Of a stretch of DNA of 64,000 nt, positions 1-11,066 are shown piece by piece. Position 1 is the first letter of the stretch. Each line of letters opens with the position of its first letter. Source of the stretch: Plumapathes pennacea. Lineage: Eukaryota > Cnidaria > Anthozoa > Antipatharia > Myriopathidae. A program made the translations under genes and the position numbers. The stretch spans positions 11,871,078-11,935,077 of the forward strand of contig OZ038470.1 in NCBI GenBank assembly GCA_964036295.1. Direction: 5' to 3'. The notes under the pieces were generated by a model. That model made no database searches. It saw nothing but the letters and a program-made list of their open reading frames with translations, and was not told the DNA's origin.

Positions 1-873
1 TACATACACCGCGCATGCGCACTAGTGCCAACTAGCTCATTAGCATCTCATTAACGAATTTTGGCCCGTTTTCAGCTAAAATGCCCCGTTGCCATGGCAA
101 CCAATTAATTTCCGGCCTTCTGATTGGCTAAGAGCTTCATTAACATTTTGGAATAACATTAGCATAGAAAACTTATTGTTTACCAAACGAAAATCTCTTC
201 CAAATTTTACGACAACTGCTCAAAAAATACAAGTCTTTTCACAATAATTATCGGCTCACCACTACAAAATCCAACACAAGAGGTACACGCATGTATAAAG
301 TAACATCATTTATTAGCTACAGACCAGTTACAGCAATGACAACAAGCCACACTTGGAAAAACTTCCAAGTGTACAAGTCCTTAAATAACATTGCATTCGG
401 CGCTACCCGCTTCAAAATAGAGATTTAACAGCAAAAGTGACCAGTATAACAATCAGCACAAGTTTACCAACCTGCTCTAATTTTAAGTAGCGAGATATTC
501 ACGCAACACGGCCGCTTCGTCCTACAAAACAGATTTATCCAAGTGTCCGAGAGTGTTCGCTCGCAATCAAATATCTCCTTTAATCAGTACCAAACGCTGC
601 CCAGTTGTCCCTCTTGTAGTGAAAAATCAACGCAGCCCATCTCATAACTTCATACTGCTGCCATGAACACTTCCATCAAATCCTACAGCCTCTTGGCGTT
701 GTTTGAACATAAAATACTGTTCCGCGACATGTTGTTAGTAGCGGGTACAATATGTCATCAGTAAACTGCCTCCGGGCTCCAATGAGTTGGTTCGACGGAG
801 TTATGAAAGAGGGCGTTCAGTAGAGAGCAGAAAGAAATGATTCCCTCACAGGGAAACTCGTCCCGTACCAAAC

Positions 874-1146
874 ATGCCGTTGGAGAGAGATCCCTTTCTT
901 GCTAATGATACGATTCTACGTCGTTTTCCTGCTCACTCATCCTGGCCAGAGATCCGTACTGCACGATACACTAGTTTAGAGGAGTATGGAACGATAGAAA
1001 TCGCTCGTAGAGGTCCACAATTGCAGGAATATAACTCTCAGGTCGTAAACGACAGCCACATGGAAAGCCAATATCGAGCTGGCTCGTATGCAAATCCAAC
1101 AACACAACTTGAAAAGACAAAAGGACCGCAACAGCAAAACGTCTAA
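874..1146 (+). other. 90-codon open frame, probably not a gene
   Basis: The frame begins with ATG and ends at a TAA beside a tandem repeat. An equally long frame exists in the duplicate at 52581-52853. Of the 7 base differences between copies, 5 change the amino acid (E/K, N/H, S/P, T/I, Q/H) and 2 are silent, which is the ratio expected without selection. No domain, signal peptide or membrane span is visible. It could still be a lineage-specific short protein or an exon, but nothing supports that. Confidence 0.3.
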
Positions 1147-1440
1147 TAATAATAGGTTTCGGCGTGCGAGTTTGGTATTTCTTTTGTTCAAAATAGAAGT
1201 TTCTTTTGTTCGAAGCAAAATTTTCTATTGCTCGAAACAAAAGAACTATATGCTTGATACAAAAGAACCAAATGCTACGAGACAATAAACTCCAGCGGGG
1301 ACTGCATCAGCAAAACGTCTAATAATAATAGGTTTCGGCGTGCGACTTTGGTTTTTCTTTTGTTTAAAATAGAAGTTTCTTTTGTTCGAAGCAAAATTTT
1401 CTATTGTTCGAAACAAAAGAAGTGTACACTTGATATGCTG
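1136..1440. repeat. 177-bp tandem repeat, about 1.7 units
   Basis: Unit starts recur at 1141 and 1318, a period of 177 bp. Each unit contains an imperfect hairpin whose arms begin TTCTTTTGTTCGAA and end TTCGAAACAAAAGAA. The duplicate at 52.8-53.3 kb has one more unit. Confidence 0.85.
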
Positions 1441-2344
1441 GGGACTGATAAAAGAACAGCAAGCCGTACGTCGTAGTAAACAAACTAAAAACGTACGCGC
1501 TCGCCAAATAATTTAGTCGTGGCTCTTTAATTTCATCGGCTCCAAAGATATAACAAAAGATAAGCTAATTTTTTACCCTAATAATTTTTGTTTAAGTCGA
1601 ATTTTGATGTAAGTACATGCTCTGTGAAAACCCATTGTGAGTACCTTATTATGAAAGCATTTAAACTCCTCTATATTCTTGGGCAATTGCGTAGACCTTG
1701 CTACTGTCCTAAAGAGCTTGTATCTAGAGTGCGCTGCCCCTGTCTGTGCCGCGATACCTCAATATCTAAGCGATAGCATCGAAGCCGTGCAGCGACGGGC
1801 ATGATCTGTCTTACGACGCACGTCTCAATCAAGCCAGTATTTTACCTCTCCATCAAATCTGCTCAGAGTTTAAAAGGAAGAACAGAGTGTCTGGGCCATT
1901 AAAACCGATCCTTAACGTGGCTACAATCTTCCGAACCCGCGTCACGAGGCACCCTTGAACTCTCGCAAAAAGACTTATTCAAATACGAATCGTAATTATC
2001 TCTCAATCTCGTGAAATCTGGTAGGGAAAATCACCCAAATGAAACAAAAATGTAGACGTATATGTTGATCATAACTATAAATGCAAAATGAGCACCTTCA
2101 GGATATTTCTGGTCTTTTAAAGAGCCACTCTGATCGAAAACCGCTCGAAAATCAAATGTACGATTTGGGAAACTCGCGCACGAAACAAGTTCATGTACTT
2201 GTTGATTTAAAACCAGCTGGATTCATGAGGGACAATATTTACGCAATGTACACACCTTCAGGATATTTCTGGTCTTGCAAAAGTATTGAAGATGACCCTC
2301 TTGCAATAAAGAATGATTAGCTAAACTACAGAATACCCCAAACT

Positions 2345-2690
2345 TCCAGAAGGGCTGTCTGCGTATCCGGATACGCGGATACGCGGTGAAGTCAGACGAC
2401 TTTTCCCCCTAACTTTATGAAGTATTATATAAAGTGGATACGCGGATACGCAGTGGAGGTAGACCAGCCCCTCTCCCCCCAGGGGGAGGGGTGGTCTAAC
2501 TCCACTGTGTATCCGCGTTTTCGCATATACTTCAAAAACTTAAGGGGAGGGGTGGTCTAATTCCACTGCGTATCCACTTCCACATATACTTCAACAATTT
2601 AGGGGAGGGGTGGTCTAACTCCAATGTATCCCCGTTCTACTGAAGAGGGTGGTCTAGCTTGACAGCGTATCCACCGTTTTCTAGGGGTGC
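2345..2690. repeat. GC-rich minisatellite
   Basis: Degenerate repeats combine a GGGGAGGGGTGGTCTAA core with GTATCCGCG-type steps at roughly 60-80-bp spacing. A shorter version lies at 54225-54475 in the duplicate. Confidence 0.7.
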
Positions 2691-2723
2691 TTCAAAAAAA
2701 TCCGGGGTAGTCATTAGTAACAA

Positions 2724-3920
2724 TTTCTAAATATAGTTTAAATGCTCCTAAAATACCTATTCTGGATAACAATTGTGATCTCTACAACTTCACTTTTCCT
2801 GACAAAAATCGAAGATACCTGCGTCTCGAAAGTTAGTCAGATCGACCAGCCTAATTAATTATGCGTCAACTCTTCGTTTTTGAGAAACTCGCGCGCGAAG
2901 CAAGTTCATGTACTTATTGATTTAAAACTAGCTCAACCCATGTGGGACATTATTTACGCAATGAACACACCTTTAAGATGTTTCTGTCTCGCAAAAGTAT
3001 AAGCGATGGCCCTTGTGCGATAAAGAACGATTTCTAAACATAGTTTAAATGCACTTAAAATACCTTTTCTGGATAACAATGGCGATCTCTACAACTTCAC
3101 TTTTCCTAACAAAAATCGAAGATACAGTACTTGCGTCCCATAAGTCACCGAAAGTTAGTCAGATCGACCAGCCTAATTAATTATGCGTCAACTCTTCGTT
3201 TTTGAGAAACTCGCGCGCGAAACAAGTTCATATACTTGTTGATTTAAAACTAGCTGAATCCATGTGGGACAATATTTACGCAATGTACACACCTTCGGGA
3301 TGTTTCTAGTCTTGCAAAAGCATAAGCGATGGCCCTCTTGCGATAAAAAACGATTTCTAAATATAGTTTAAATGCACCTAATGTACCTCTTCTGGATAAC
3401 AATTGTGATCTCTACAACTTCACTTTTCCTAACAAAAATCGAAGATACCTGCGTCCCATAAGTCACCGAAAGTTAGTCAGATCGACCAGCCTAATTAATT
3501 ATGCGTCAACTCTTCGTTTTTGAGAAACTCGCGCGCGAAACAAGTTCATATACTTGTTGATTTAAAACTAGCTGAATCCATGTGGGACAATATTAACGCA
3601 ATGTACGCACCTTCAGGATGTTTCTAGTCTTGCAAAAGTATAAGCGATGGCACTCTTGCGATAAAAGACGATTTCTAAATATAGCTTAAATACAGCTAAA
3701 GTATCTTTTCTGGATAACAATTGTGATCTATAAAAGTTCACTTTTCCTAACAAAAATCGAAGATACCTGCGTCCCATAAGTCACCGAAAGTTAGTCAAAT
3801 TGACCAGCCTAATTAATTATGCGTCAACTCATCGTTTTGAGAAACTCGCGCGCGAAACAAGTTCATGTACTTGTTGATTTAAAACTAGCTAAATCCATGT
3901 GGGACAATGTTTACGCAATG
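2724..3920. repeat. About 318-bp tandem repeat, four units
   Basis: The marker TTTCTAAA recurs at about 2724, 3031, 3354 and 3672, giving periods of roughly 307, 323 and 318 bp. The fourth unit is cut short near 3920. Related single half-units occur at 2090-2320 and 53990-54190. No open frame is conserved between units. The array is missing from the duplicated copy at 54.5 kb. Confidence 0.85.
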
Positions 3921-4340
3921 TTTTTGTCAAATAATGCAATTTTCGTAACTGAAGAAAATCTTAATTTTTCGTAAATCAACCTTGTGTCTTGTTACACGTT
4001 ACGTTACATATGTTAGTGTTCTGTCCGGTCTGGTTTCTACAAGGAATTGGTCCTTGCTCAGAAAATTGCTCTTTGGGAGCATAGGGTGGTCGCTTACAGG
4101 AGGTGAAAAACAATAAGAAAAAAAGTCAAACGGTGAGCCTCAAAGGTGGCAGTGGTCGATTACGAGAGGTTTCACTAATAGCAATTCGACTGAGAAACCA
4201 ATCGGTACTCGCGGGGGTTCTCGCGAAGCTTTTGACTCCAAAAAAGAGAGTCCAGATCTAGATTCTTGCTTTTCCAAAACAGCGAAATTAGAGTTGCACA
4301 ATTGCGCATGTACCAATATAATAAAACTTGTCATAATTTA
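3921..4340. other. Non-coding, nothing recognised
   Basis: No open frame with coding character and no clear inverted or tandem repeat was seen between the 318-bp array and the next transposon. Confidence 0.5.
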
Positions 4341-5856
4341 GGGACCGTTCATTTTTTATGAGGTAGGGGGGCTGGTGGGATTTTTTTTTTGGGGGGGGGG
4401 GGCACGCAAAAAAATATGGCCTCAAAGGGGGGGCACACAAAAAAAATGAGGTAAAGGGGGGGGGGCCACGCGAAAACTTTGACAACTCATGAGGTATTAC
4501 TATGAAAAGAATACGTGGAGAAGTACAACAGCATGGAAAGTTTACTAATATAGAGGCTCCATAGCCTTAAAAAAATGCAGGAAAACAGTGTTTAAGGGAA
4601 TCTAGATTTCAAATTTTTCTGGGGGATCATACCCCTAGACTCCCCTAGCAGCTCGCGCCTATGGCGCTCAAAACCCTCCCTGATCTGCCCCAGCTGCTTT
4701 AATCCATTAATGAAACATTCAACTATTAGCTATTAAGGGCAATTAACTATATCAATGGCGGATTTAGGGGGCCTGAGGGGGCTGCGGCCCCTCCCCCCTT
4801 TCATCTGGGTCCGGGATTTTTTAGACAACGTAGCTTAATGGTCTAAAAATGCAGGAAATTGCTGTTTTAGGAGGTCTATATTTCAAAATTTTCCGGGGGA
4901 GCATGCCCCCGGACCCCCCTAGCAGCTCGCGCTTAGCGGCACTCACCCCCTCTCCCCCCTTTCTCAGTTTCCTGGATATCGTAGGATTTATCATGCTTTC
5001 AGACATTGCAATCCCCGAGTATTTGTTGCAATCTCCCGAATTTCATGCAATTCAAAAATAAATAAAAATATGCAGCCTGAAACCTTCAAATTTCATTGAA
5101 ATTTCACTGAAAATGCTCTGAAAATGCTCTGAAAATGCAGAAAATGCAATTTCAGAAGACTACCTTTTTAAAAATTTTCCCCGGCCCCTGTAGGTGATCG
5201 AGCCTTGACGGCGCCCACAAAATCTCCCTATTTTTCTGCTCCAAGGGTTGAATGTCTGCACTTTATACATTGTTGATTTTTAAGACACAAAACGACCTAT
5301 AATTTTTCTATGCATATAACATTTATGAATAAGTGATAGGGATTATTCCACTTCCACCCTCGACCCTGTAGGTAAAGCTTGATGCTTGACATAAAGCTGG
5401 GATTTGCTGCTTTAATGTGAAGTGAGGCTCCAAGGGGGATACATATTTTTCTTAGCAGGATGCATAATTTTCTATTGTCTTAGGGGGGATGTACAAAAAA
5501 AAGGTGTACTTTGTTAAATTTCCTCTTCCTCTCCTGGATTTTAATGAATGCAGCCTAAAAAGCGTCCTTTTGAAAACAGTCGTTTAATTCACAATGGAAG
5601 AGATACAGGAAACACCTTATTTTAGTCCTTAATTCGAGTCAATCTGCAGCTGAGTTCTAAATACCACTCAGTAAAGATCATGTAAAAAAATGTGGGCTGA
5701 GGAGGAGGGGGGGGGCATGTGAAAAAAATGGTGGGCTGAGGGAGGGGGGGGCATGTGAAAAAAATGGCACGCTTGAGGGGGGGCCATGCTGTTTCCCAGT
5801 GGGACTTCCCCAAATCCCACCAGCCCCCCCGCACCTCACAAAAAATGAATGGTCCC
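4341..5856. mobile_element. Non-autonomous DNA transposon, about 1.5 kb, with G-rich ends
   Basis: The ends are inverted repeats of about 38 bp: the left begins GGGACCGTTCATTTTTTATG and the right ends in its near-complement ATGAATGGTCCC. Long G runs sit next to both ends (about 4391-4402 and 5700-5780). No transposase frame was found, so it would depend on an enzyme supplied elsewhere. The target-site duplication is unclear (TTA/TAA-like). Confidence 0.65.
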
Positions 5857-6730
5857 TAATTAGCTTCCTAAAACACTAAACGATCAAATCCAAAAGCCCC
5901 GTAAAACAAGAGTACTTCGTTGATTTGGAACGAATCTAGCGAATATAGGTTCTGTTTGGCTGGAAGATAAAGAAAAAGGTGGCTCCCATAATCGTAACAC
6001 AACCTGTTGATTGACACTTATATGGCTGGTGGGTCACATCAATACAAACAAGCTGTACTGTCCTCGCACACCGTAATAATCCTCAGTAAGGCATACCGGG
6101 ATAATTCTATTATGGCTTAGGGGTCGAATTATCTCTCCCTCATAAGAAGCCTGCAGGTTGGTGACAGGACAGGGAACTGCCTTGTGGCGGATCCGCACAG
6201 CAAGTGGAATCAAAACGGAAGCAAATTTTTGGCATCTTTGTTTGTTTGATTGATTTTCTTTTTTGATAAGTACCAAATAAAGCATATCTGGAATGGAACT
6301 AGTACCTGAAACTCGTAATCAATCCTCCAGGAATCAGGGATAATTCACTTATGGCTTATGGGCCGAATATTTTCCTTCCTCGGGCCTGAATGGACGGAGA
6401 ACTGGCTTGTGGCGGACCCACACAGCGATAAAAATTAACAAATGATTTACTGTCATTGATGTGTATGTTTGGTTTTCTTTATCAGGAAGCCCCGACTGTA
6501 GGATTAAAACACATCTGAAATATAAGTAGCACCTGCAGATGTTTGGGAATGAATAAGAAAATGTGGGCTATTGGTAGCTGGACTAGTGGTCATCTTGATA
6601 TTAGCATCAAATGGTGTATTAGTCCATCAAATTTCACAGGGACAATATTTAATTTAAACGATCGGGTTCTTTTTTATCGCAATTTTGGTCCCGGCCAGGA
6701 AAATCAGTCTCACGTATGATTTTTAGAACA
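5857..6730. other. Non-coding, with two related segments
   Basis: The segments at about 6055-6200 and 6320-6440 share phrases such as GGGATAATTC, TTATGGCTTA and CTTGTGGCGGA, so they look like an old duplication about 270 bp apart. No gene is supported. Confidence 0.45.
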
Positions 6731-6970
6731 ATTAACAAACCGCTTCTAAAGTGTTCATACAGGTCTTTAAAGTGTTGACCGGCTGTTACGGCGTCCATAA
6801 GAAGAGCTGTCTGCTTACGAAAGTGTTCACCCAGAGAGCTTCGACTGTAATCGCAATGGTCGCAAGATCAAATCGATTTTCTTTCTTTCTTTCTGCATGT
6901 CTCTATCTGGTGCATCAGTACAGGTGTATCACAAACCAATGTTCAACACAAGATCAAGATCTGAATAAAA
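6731..6970. repeat. Segmental duplication, copy 1, middle block
   Basis: Matches 54473-54715 closely. In the distal copy this block directly follows the minisatellite. In copy 1 it is separated from the minisatellite by about 4.1 kb, so one copy gained or lost that block. Confidence 0.8.
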
Positions 6971-7537
6971 ACTACAATTTAAAATACCCTGATATAGGTT
7001 TTTAAGTGATGAAGGCACAAACAGTCCTCACCAATAAGTCTGTCTTGGCTATCGGCTCAGTGGTACAAAAGTTGCTAATTGATCAAATGGAGTTTACTGT
7101 CATTCGGCAAAGTTCCAGTAATGCTCAAAGAAAGCAAATATACAAACTACCTTCTTCAGCAGGATAGTGCTGTTGTGCAGACACAAGTTTACCTCGAGTG
7201 ACACTGTTGTCCTGAAAATTGAAACCTGATGGCTCAAAACATTCTAGCTGGTTGTTTTGAATTCTTGACAAACAGCAGAACACTAATATCCGACATATTT
7301 CTTGCAAAATATTCATCTTCATTTAGCAGCCTGTCAACTTTTCCAAGTAAACACGAGTGATGTTCCATTTTCATTTATGGACTGACTTGAGCGAAGTGCT
7401 GTGAAACGACTTTCCGATTGGACGAGTGTGTGTTTTGATGGTTAATTCAGGAGAATCTTAAACTTGATCATTTTTAATACCTAGTTCTTTCAGGTAATAA
7501 ATGCTTTTAATTCTTTCTTTTTATAAAAGCAATATGA
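6971..7537. other. Non-coding, nothing recognised
   Basis: Only short open frames without conserved features. No repeat structure stood out. Confidence 0.4.
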
Positions 7538-7835
7538 CACTTGTTTCCATGTATTTGCACTCTTATAAAAACAATTGGGATGTTGTGAGAACACTCGAAA
7601 AAGCTCAAAATCACCAGCCGAAGCGGCTCGTGATTTCAAATTTTTTATCGTGTTCTCCCTACATCTCACAAGTTTATATAAGAGTACAAAGACATGGAAA
7701 CTCGTGTTATAGTGCCATAAAACACTTGGGATGTTGTGAGAACATGAGAAAAAATTCAAAATCACTCACTGAAACTTTTCCTCGTCTTCTCCCAAAATCC
7801 CGCGTGTTTATATAAGAGTAGAAAGACATGGAAAT
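7538..7835. mobile_element. Hairpin MITE plus a partial second copy
   Basis: The left arm (about 7538-7600), with ACTCTTATAAAAAC and GGGATGTTGTGAGAAC, is complemented by the right arm (about 7650-7713) with GTTCTCCCTACATC and TATATAAGAGT. A second half-copy follows at about 7726-7835. No coding capacity. Confidence 0.6.
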
Positions 7836-7867
7836 GCTTAATTTCAGACTTATAACTAGCATGTTAT

Positions 7868-8400
7868 GCACAAGTTCAGTCTATGAGAGTTTTACCGATA
7901 CTGCCAGGGCTAGTGAGCTTAGTTTCACCATCACATTCATAATAGACTTTGGCATTATTCTTATATCCTCCTATCGTAAAAGAAACTTTTAAAATGCTTC
8001 ATTGATTAGAGAGAAACAGAAATCACAACTTTCGCACAATCTCGAATCGATCTAATCATTTCTGTGCCTGAAGTTTGGCACACGTAAGGAAATATGTGTA
8101 ATACAGCACAAAACGGCTTCATACCTGCATTTTCCATCTTTCCGACTTGAGAAATCTGCCTGAATCTGAGGGACTTATCGACGCTGTAAAATAAAAACCC
8201 TCAAAACCAGCTGAAAGCATGGCCGACTGTTTACATTTTCGAATATTTACGATGGAGCAGTCAAATACGCCAGCGGTAACTCTCGTTCCCAGGAACTCAC
8301 GATCATCACAAACGGGTGTTTTCCGTAATGTTTTCTGACAAGTAATCAGTGTCTGCATGCGTAACCCTTCAATGAGATTTTTCAATACCTGCGAGCAATA
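7868..8400. repeat. Segmental duplication, copy 1, distal block
   Basis: Aligns with about 56308-56760. Shared stretches include TCGATCTAATCATTTCTGTG and GTAATACAGCACAAAA. It leads into the composite satellite in both copies. The intervening 6971-7867 has no clear match in the other copy. Confidence 0.7.
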
Positions 8401-10090
8401 ATATTCACAGTTTTTGTTATTGTTGTTGTTGTTGTTTTAATTTTAAGTTATCATTTTGCCTGCATGCATAACGTTTCAATGCAATTTTTTAAAACCGCCG
8501 TAGGCGAAAATCTGGTGCTAATTGTATCATGCTTCTGTTTAGCGCAATTATGGGATCCGTATGCGGATGAACAAACAACATTGTCAGTGCATCTATTCCA
8601 ATGCTCAATTTAACAAATATACAAATATACATATATTTTACAGCACATAGACGCATCACTCTTATTCAAAAGACGAGTATTTTCTGAAATGAACGTTATA
8701 CAGTAAGCATGCGCACTTACGGAAGCAATGCTGGTCCCATAATTGCGCCAAACAGGATCACGATACACTTACTACTAGATTTTCGCCTACGGCGGTTTTA
8801 AAAAGGTCCATTAAAACGCTACATATGCAGGCCTAAGTTTAAGAATAAAAAAAGTAATGACAGCAAAGTACCCGTGTTCAATTAACTCGAAAAGAAAGGG
8901 TCACACTTGTTTTACTACTAGTAGGTCTTAATTAAAAGAAAAAAAAAAGAATTCCCCAACTCCCTTCAGTTCAAATCCCATTGCAGCATATTTCTTCACC
9001 TCAGTAAACTTTCAATTGCTTGAGTAGGAGCAGTAGTATTCACAGTCAATTTTTTCTTGTTGGTGTTGTTGTTTTAATTTTAAATTATCATTTTGCCTAC
9101 ATGCATAACGTTTCAATGCAATTTTTTAAAACCGCCGTAGGCGAAAATCTGGTACTAATTGTATCATGATTCTGTTTGGCGCAATTATGGGATCCGTATT
9201 GCGGTTGAACACTCAACATTGTCAATGCATCTATTTTAACGCTCAATTTAACAAATATACATATATTTTACAGCACATAGACGCATCACTCTTATTTAAA
9301 GACGAATATTTTTCTGAAATGAACGTTATGCGGTAAGATGCGCACTCACGGAAGCAATGCTGGTCCCATAATTGCGCCAAACTGAATCACGATACAATTA
9401 CTACTAGATTTTTGCCTACGGCGATTTTAAAAAAGTCCATTAAAACGTTACATATGCAGGCTTAAGTTTAGGAAAATAAAAAGTAATGATAGCAAAGTAC
9501 TCGTGTTCAGATAACTAAAAAAAGGGTCACACTTGTTTTACTAAGACCAATTGAGGGACTATTAGGCCTTGATTTTTTAATACAAAAGAATTCCCCAGCC
9601 CACCTGTAGAAGGAGTACCTTGCTTCAGTTCGAATCCTGTTCAGTATATTTCTTCAGCTCAGTAAACTTTCACTTGTTTGATGCGCTGCTACTGCGAGTA
9701 GTAGTATTCACAGTTAGTTTGTTGTTGTTGTTGTTGTTGTTGTTTTAATTTTAAGTTATCATTTTGCCCATGCATAACGTTTAAATGCATTTTTTTAAAA
9801 CCGCCGTGGGCGAAAATCTAGTAGTATTTCTATCGTGATTCTGTTTGGCGCAATTATGGGATCCGTATTGCGGATGAACAAACAGCATTGTCATTGCATC
9901 TATTCCAACGCTCAATTTAACAAATATACATATATTTTATAGACACATCACTGTTATTTAAGTTGAAATGAACGTAATACAGTAAGCATGCGCATTATGA
10001 AAGCAATGCTGGTCCCATAATTGAGCCAAACTGAATCACGATACAATTACTACTAGATTTTCGCCTACGGCGGTTTTTAAAAAAGTCCAT
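8400..10090. repeat. About 660-bp composite satellite, three units
   Basis: Each unit holds a palindromic element of about 310 bp, with ends ACCGCCGTAGGCGAAAATCT and its complement, and a spacer of about 350 bp. The left ends fall near 8495, 9132 and 9801. A central GGATCCGTA follows each left arm. Spacers carry a (TTG)n tract and a degraded open frame. The same array, with more units, lies at 56960-62330. Confidence 0.85.
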
Positions 10091-11064
10091 TAAAACGTTT
10101 CTCGACAATTTCAAGACAAAGCTCGAAGAGTTCGCCTCTGAACACTTTTGATTCTCTATTTCAATTGTCGAATGTCGCTTTTGCAAGAATCGAGGTAAAA
10201 TTGAAGCTGAATTCACATTCATTATCCAAATCACTGTCGTCAGCGCTCGATTTTATGTGTCTGTCCTCTTACTGATGATGAAAATTAGCCAATCACAAGC
10301 GAGAAACTGACGTGTTATTGTACAATGTGTCTTCTCTTCCTTGTGTATCCGTATCTCTGTTACCGCATCCAGAATGTTATACAGTTTTCCCCATTTTCAA
10401 CCCAGTCGTCCGGATAAAAGGACAATAGGGGATTGAACTGAATGCCTATTGTTCACTTGCAATACTGCATTGCTTTTACGTGAAGTTGATTAGTTGCAAT
10501 TTAGTTTTTCTAAAGGTTCCACCAGAGTGCCGCTTACGGGAGCTTAAAAACAGAAGAAAACCCAAATCTCACTCCTCAAAAGTGTCTATGTCCGCTTACG
10601 GGAATGTGTAAACTGAGAGTTTGAAAGAGAGTTTAAACGGGGCGGGTGTGAAGGCGTTCGTAAGTAGAGCTGTCCCTCCCCCCGGGGGGGGGGGGGGGCA
10701 CTCCCTTAGATTAAGTATGGGGGTGTGCCGCTGAGTTCCTGTGACTCTGACCCTGTTCCAGAGTAAGGAAAGGCAATTTCGCTACCCTGTTCCAGATAAA
10801 ATGGTGAATATAGATACCCTGTTCCAGAGAGGCGACTCCACCAATCGGAAACGGCGTGCTTGAATAAACATGTGGCGTTGCGTGATTTAAGGCAACAGTT
10901 CAGAGCTGTTTTGTAGCGGCAGACTCGACTATAAACCATCAAGAGGGCCTATATGGGGTTTACTGTTAAGTGTTGTGGGCCCGAGTTTTTTTTTTTTTTT
11001 TTTACTGTTAAGTGTTATGAAGCCAAAAAAATTAATGTTAAGTGTTATGTACAATAGTACAGTT
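10091..11064. other. Non-coding, low-complexity tracts
   Basis: A C/G run (about 10677-10699) and a poly-T tract (about 10986-11003) are present. A short phrase TTTACTGTTAAGTGTT recurs here and again at 13007-13045, on the other side of the retrotransposon. That suggests the retrotransposon entered an existing repeat. No gene seen. Confidence 0.5.
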
Positions 11065-11066
11065 AA

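Larger units (their letters stand above)
1..2340. repeat. Segmental duplication, copy 1, proximal block
   Basis: This block aligns by eye in direct orientation with about 51710-54225, and the two are nearly identical. Over the 270-bp open frame at 874-1143 there are 7 differences. The block starts at or before the window edge. No recognisable gene was found in it. The open frame at 874-1146 is listed separately. Confidence 0.85.
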
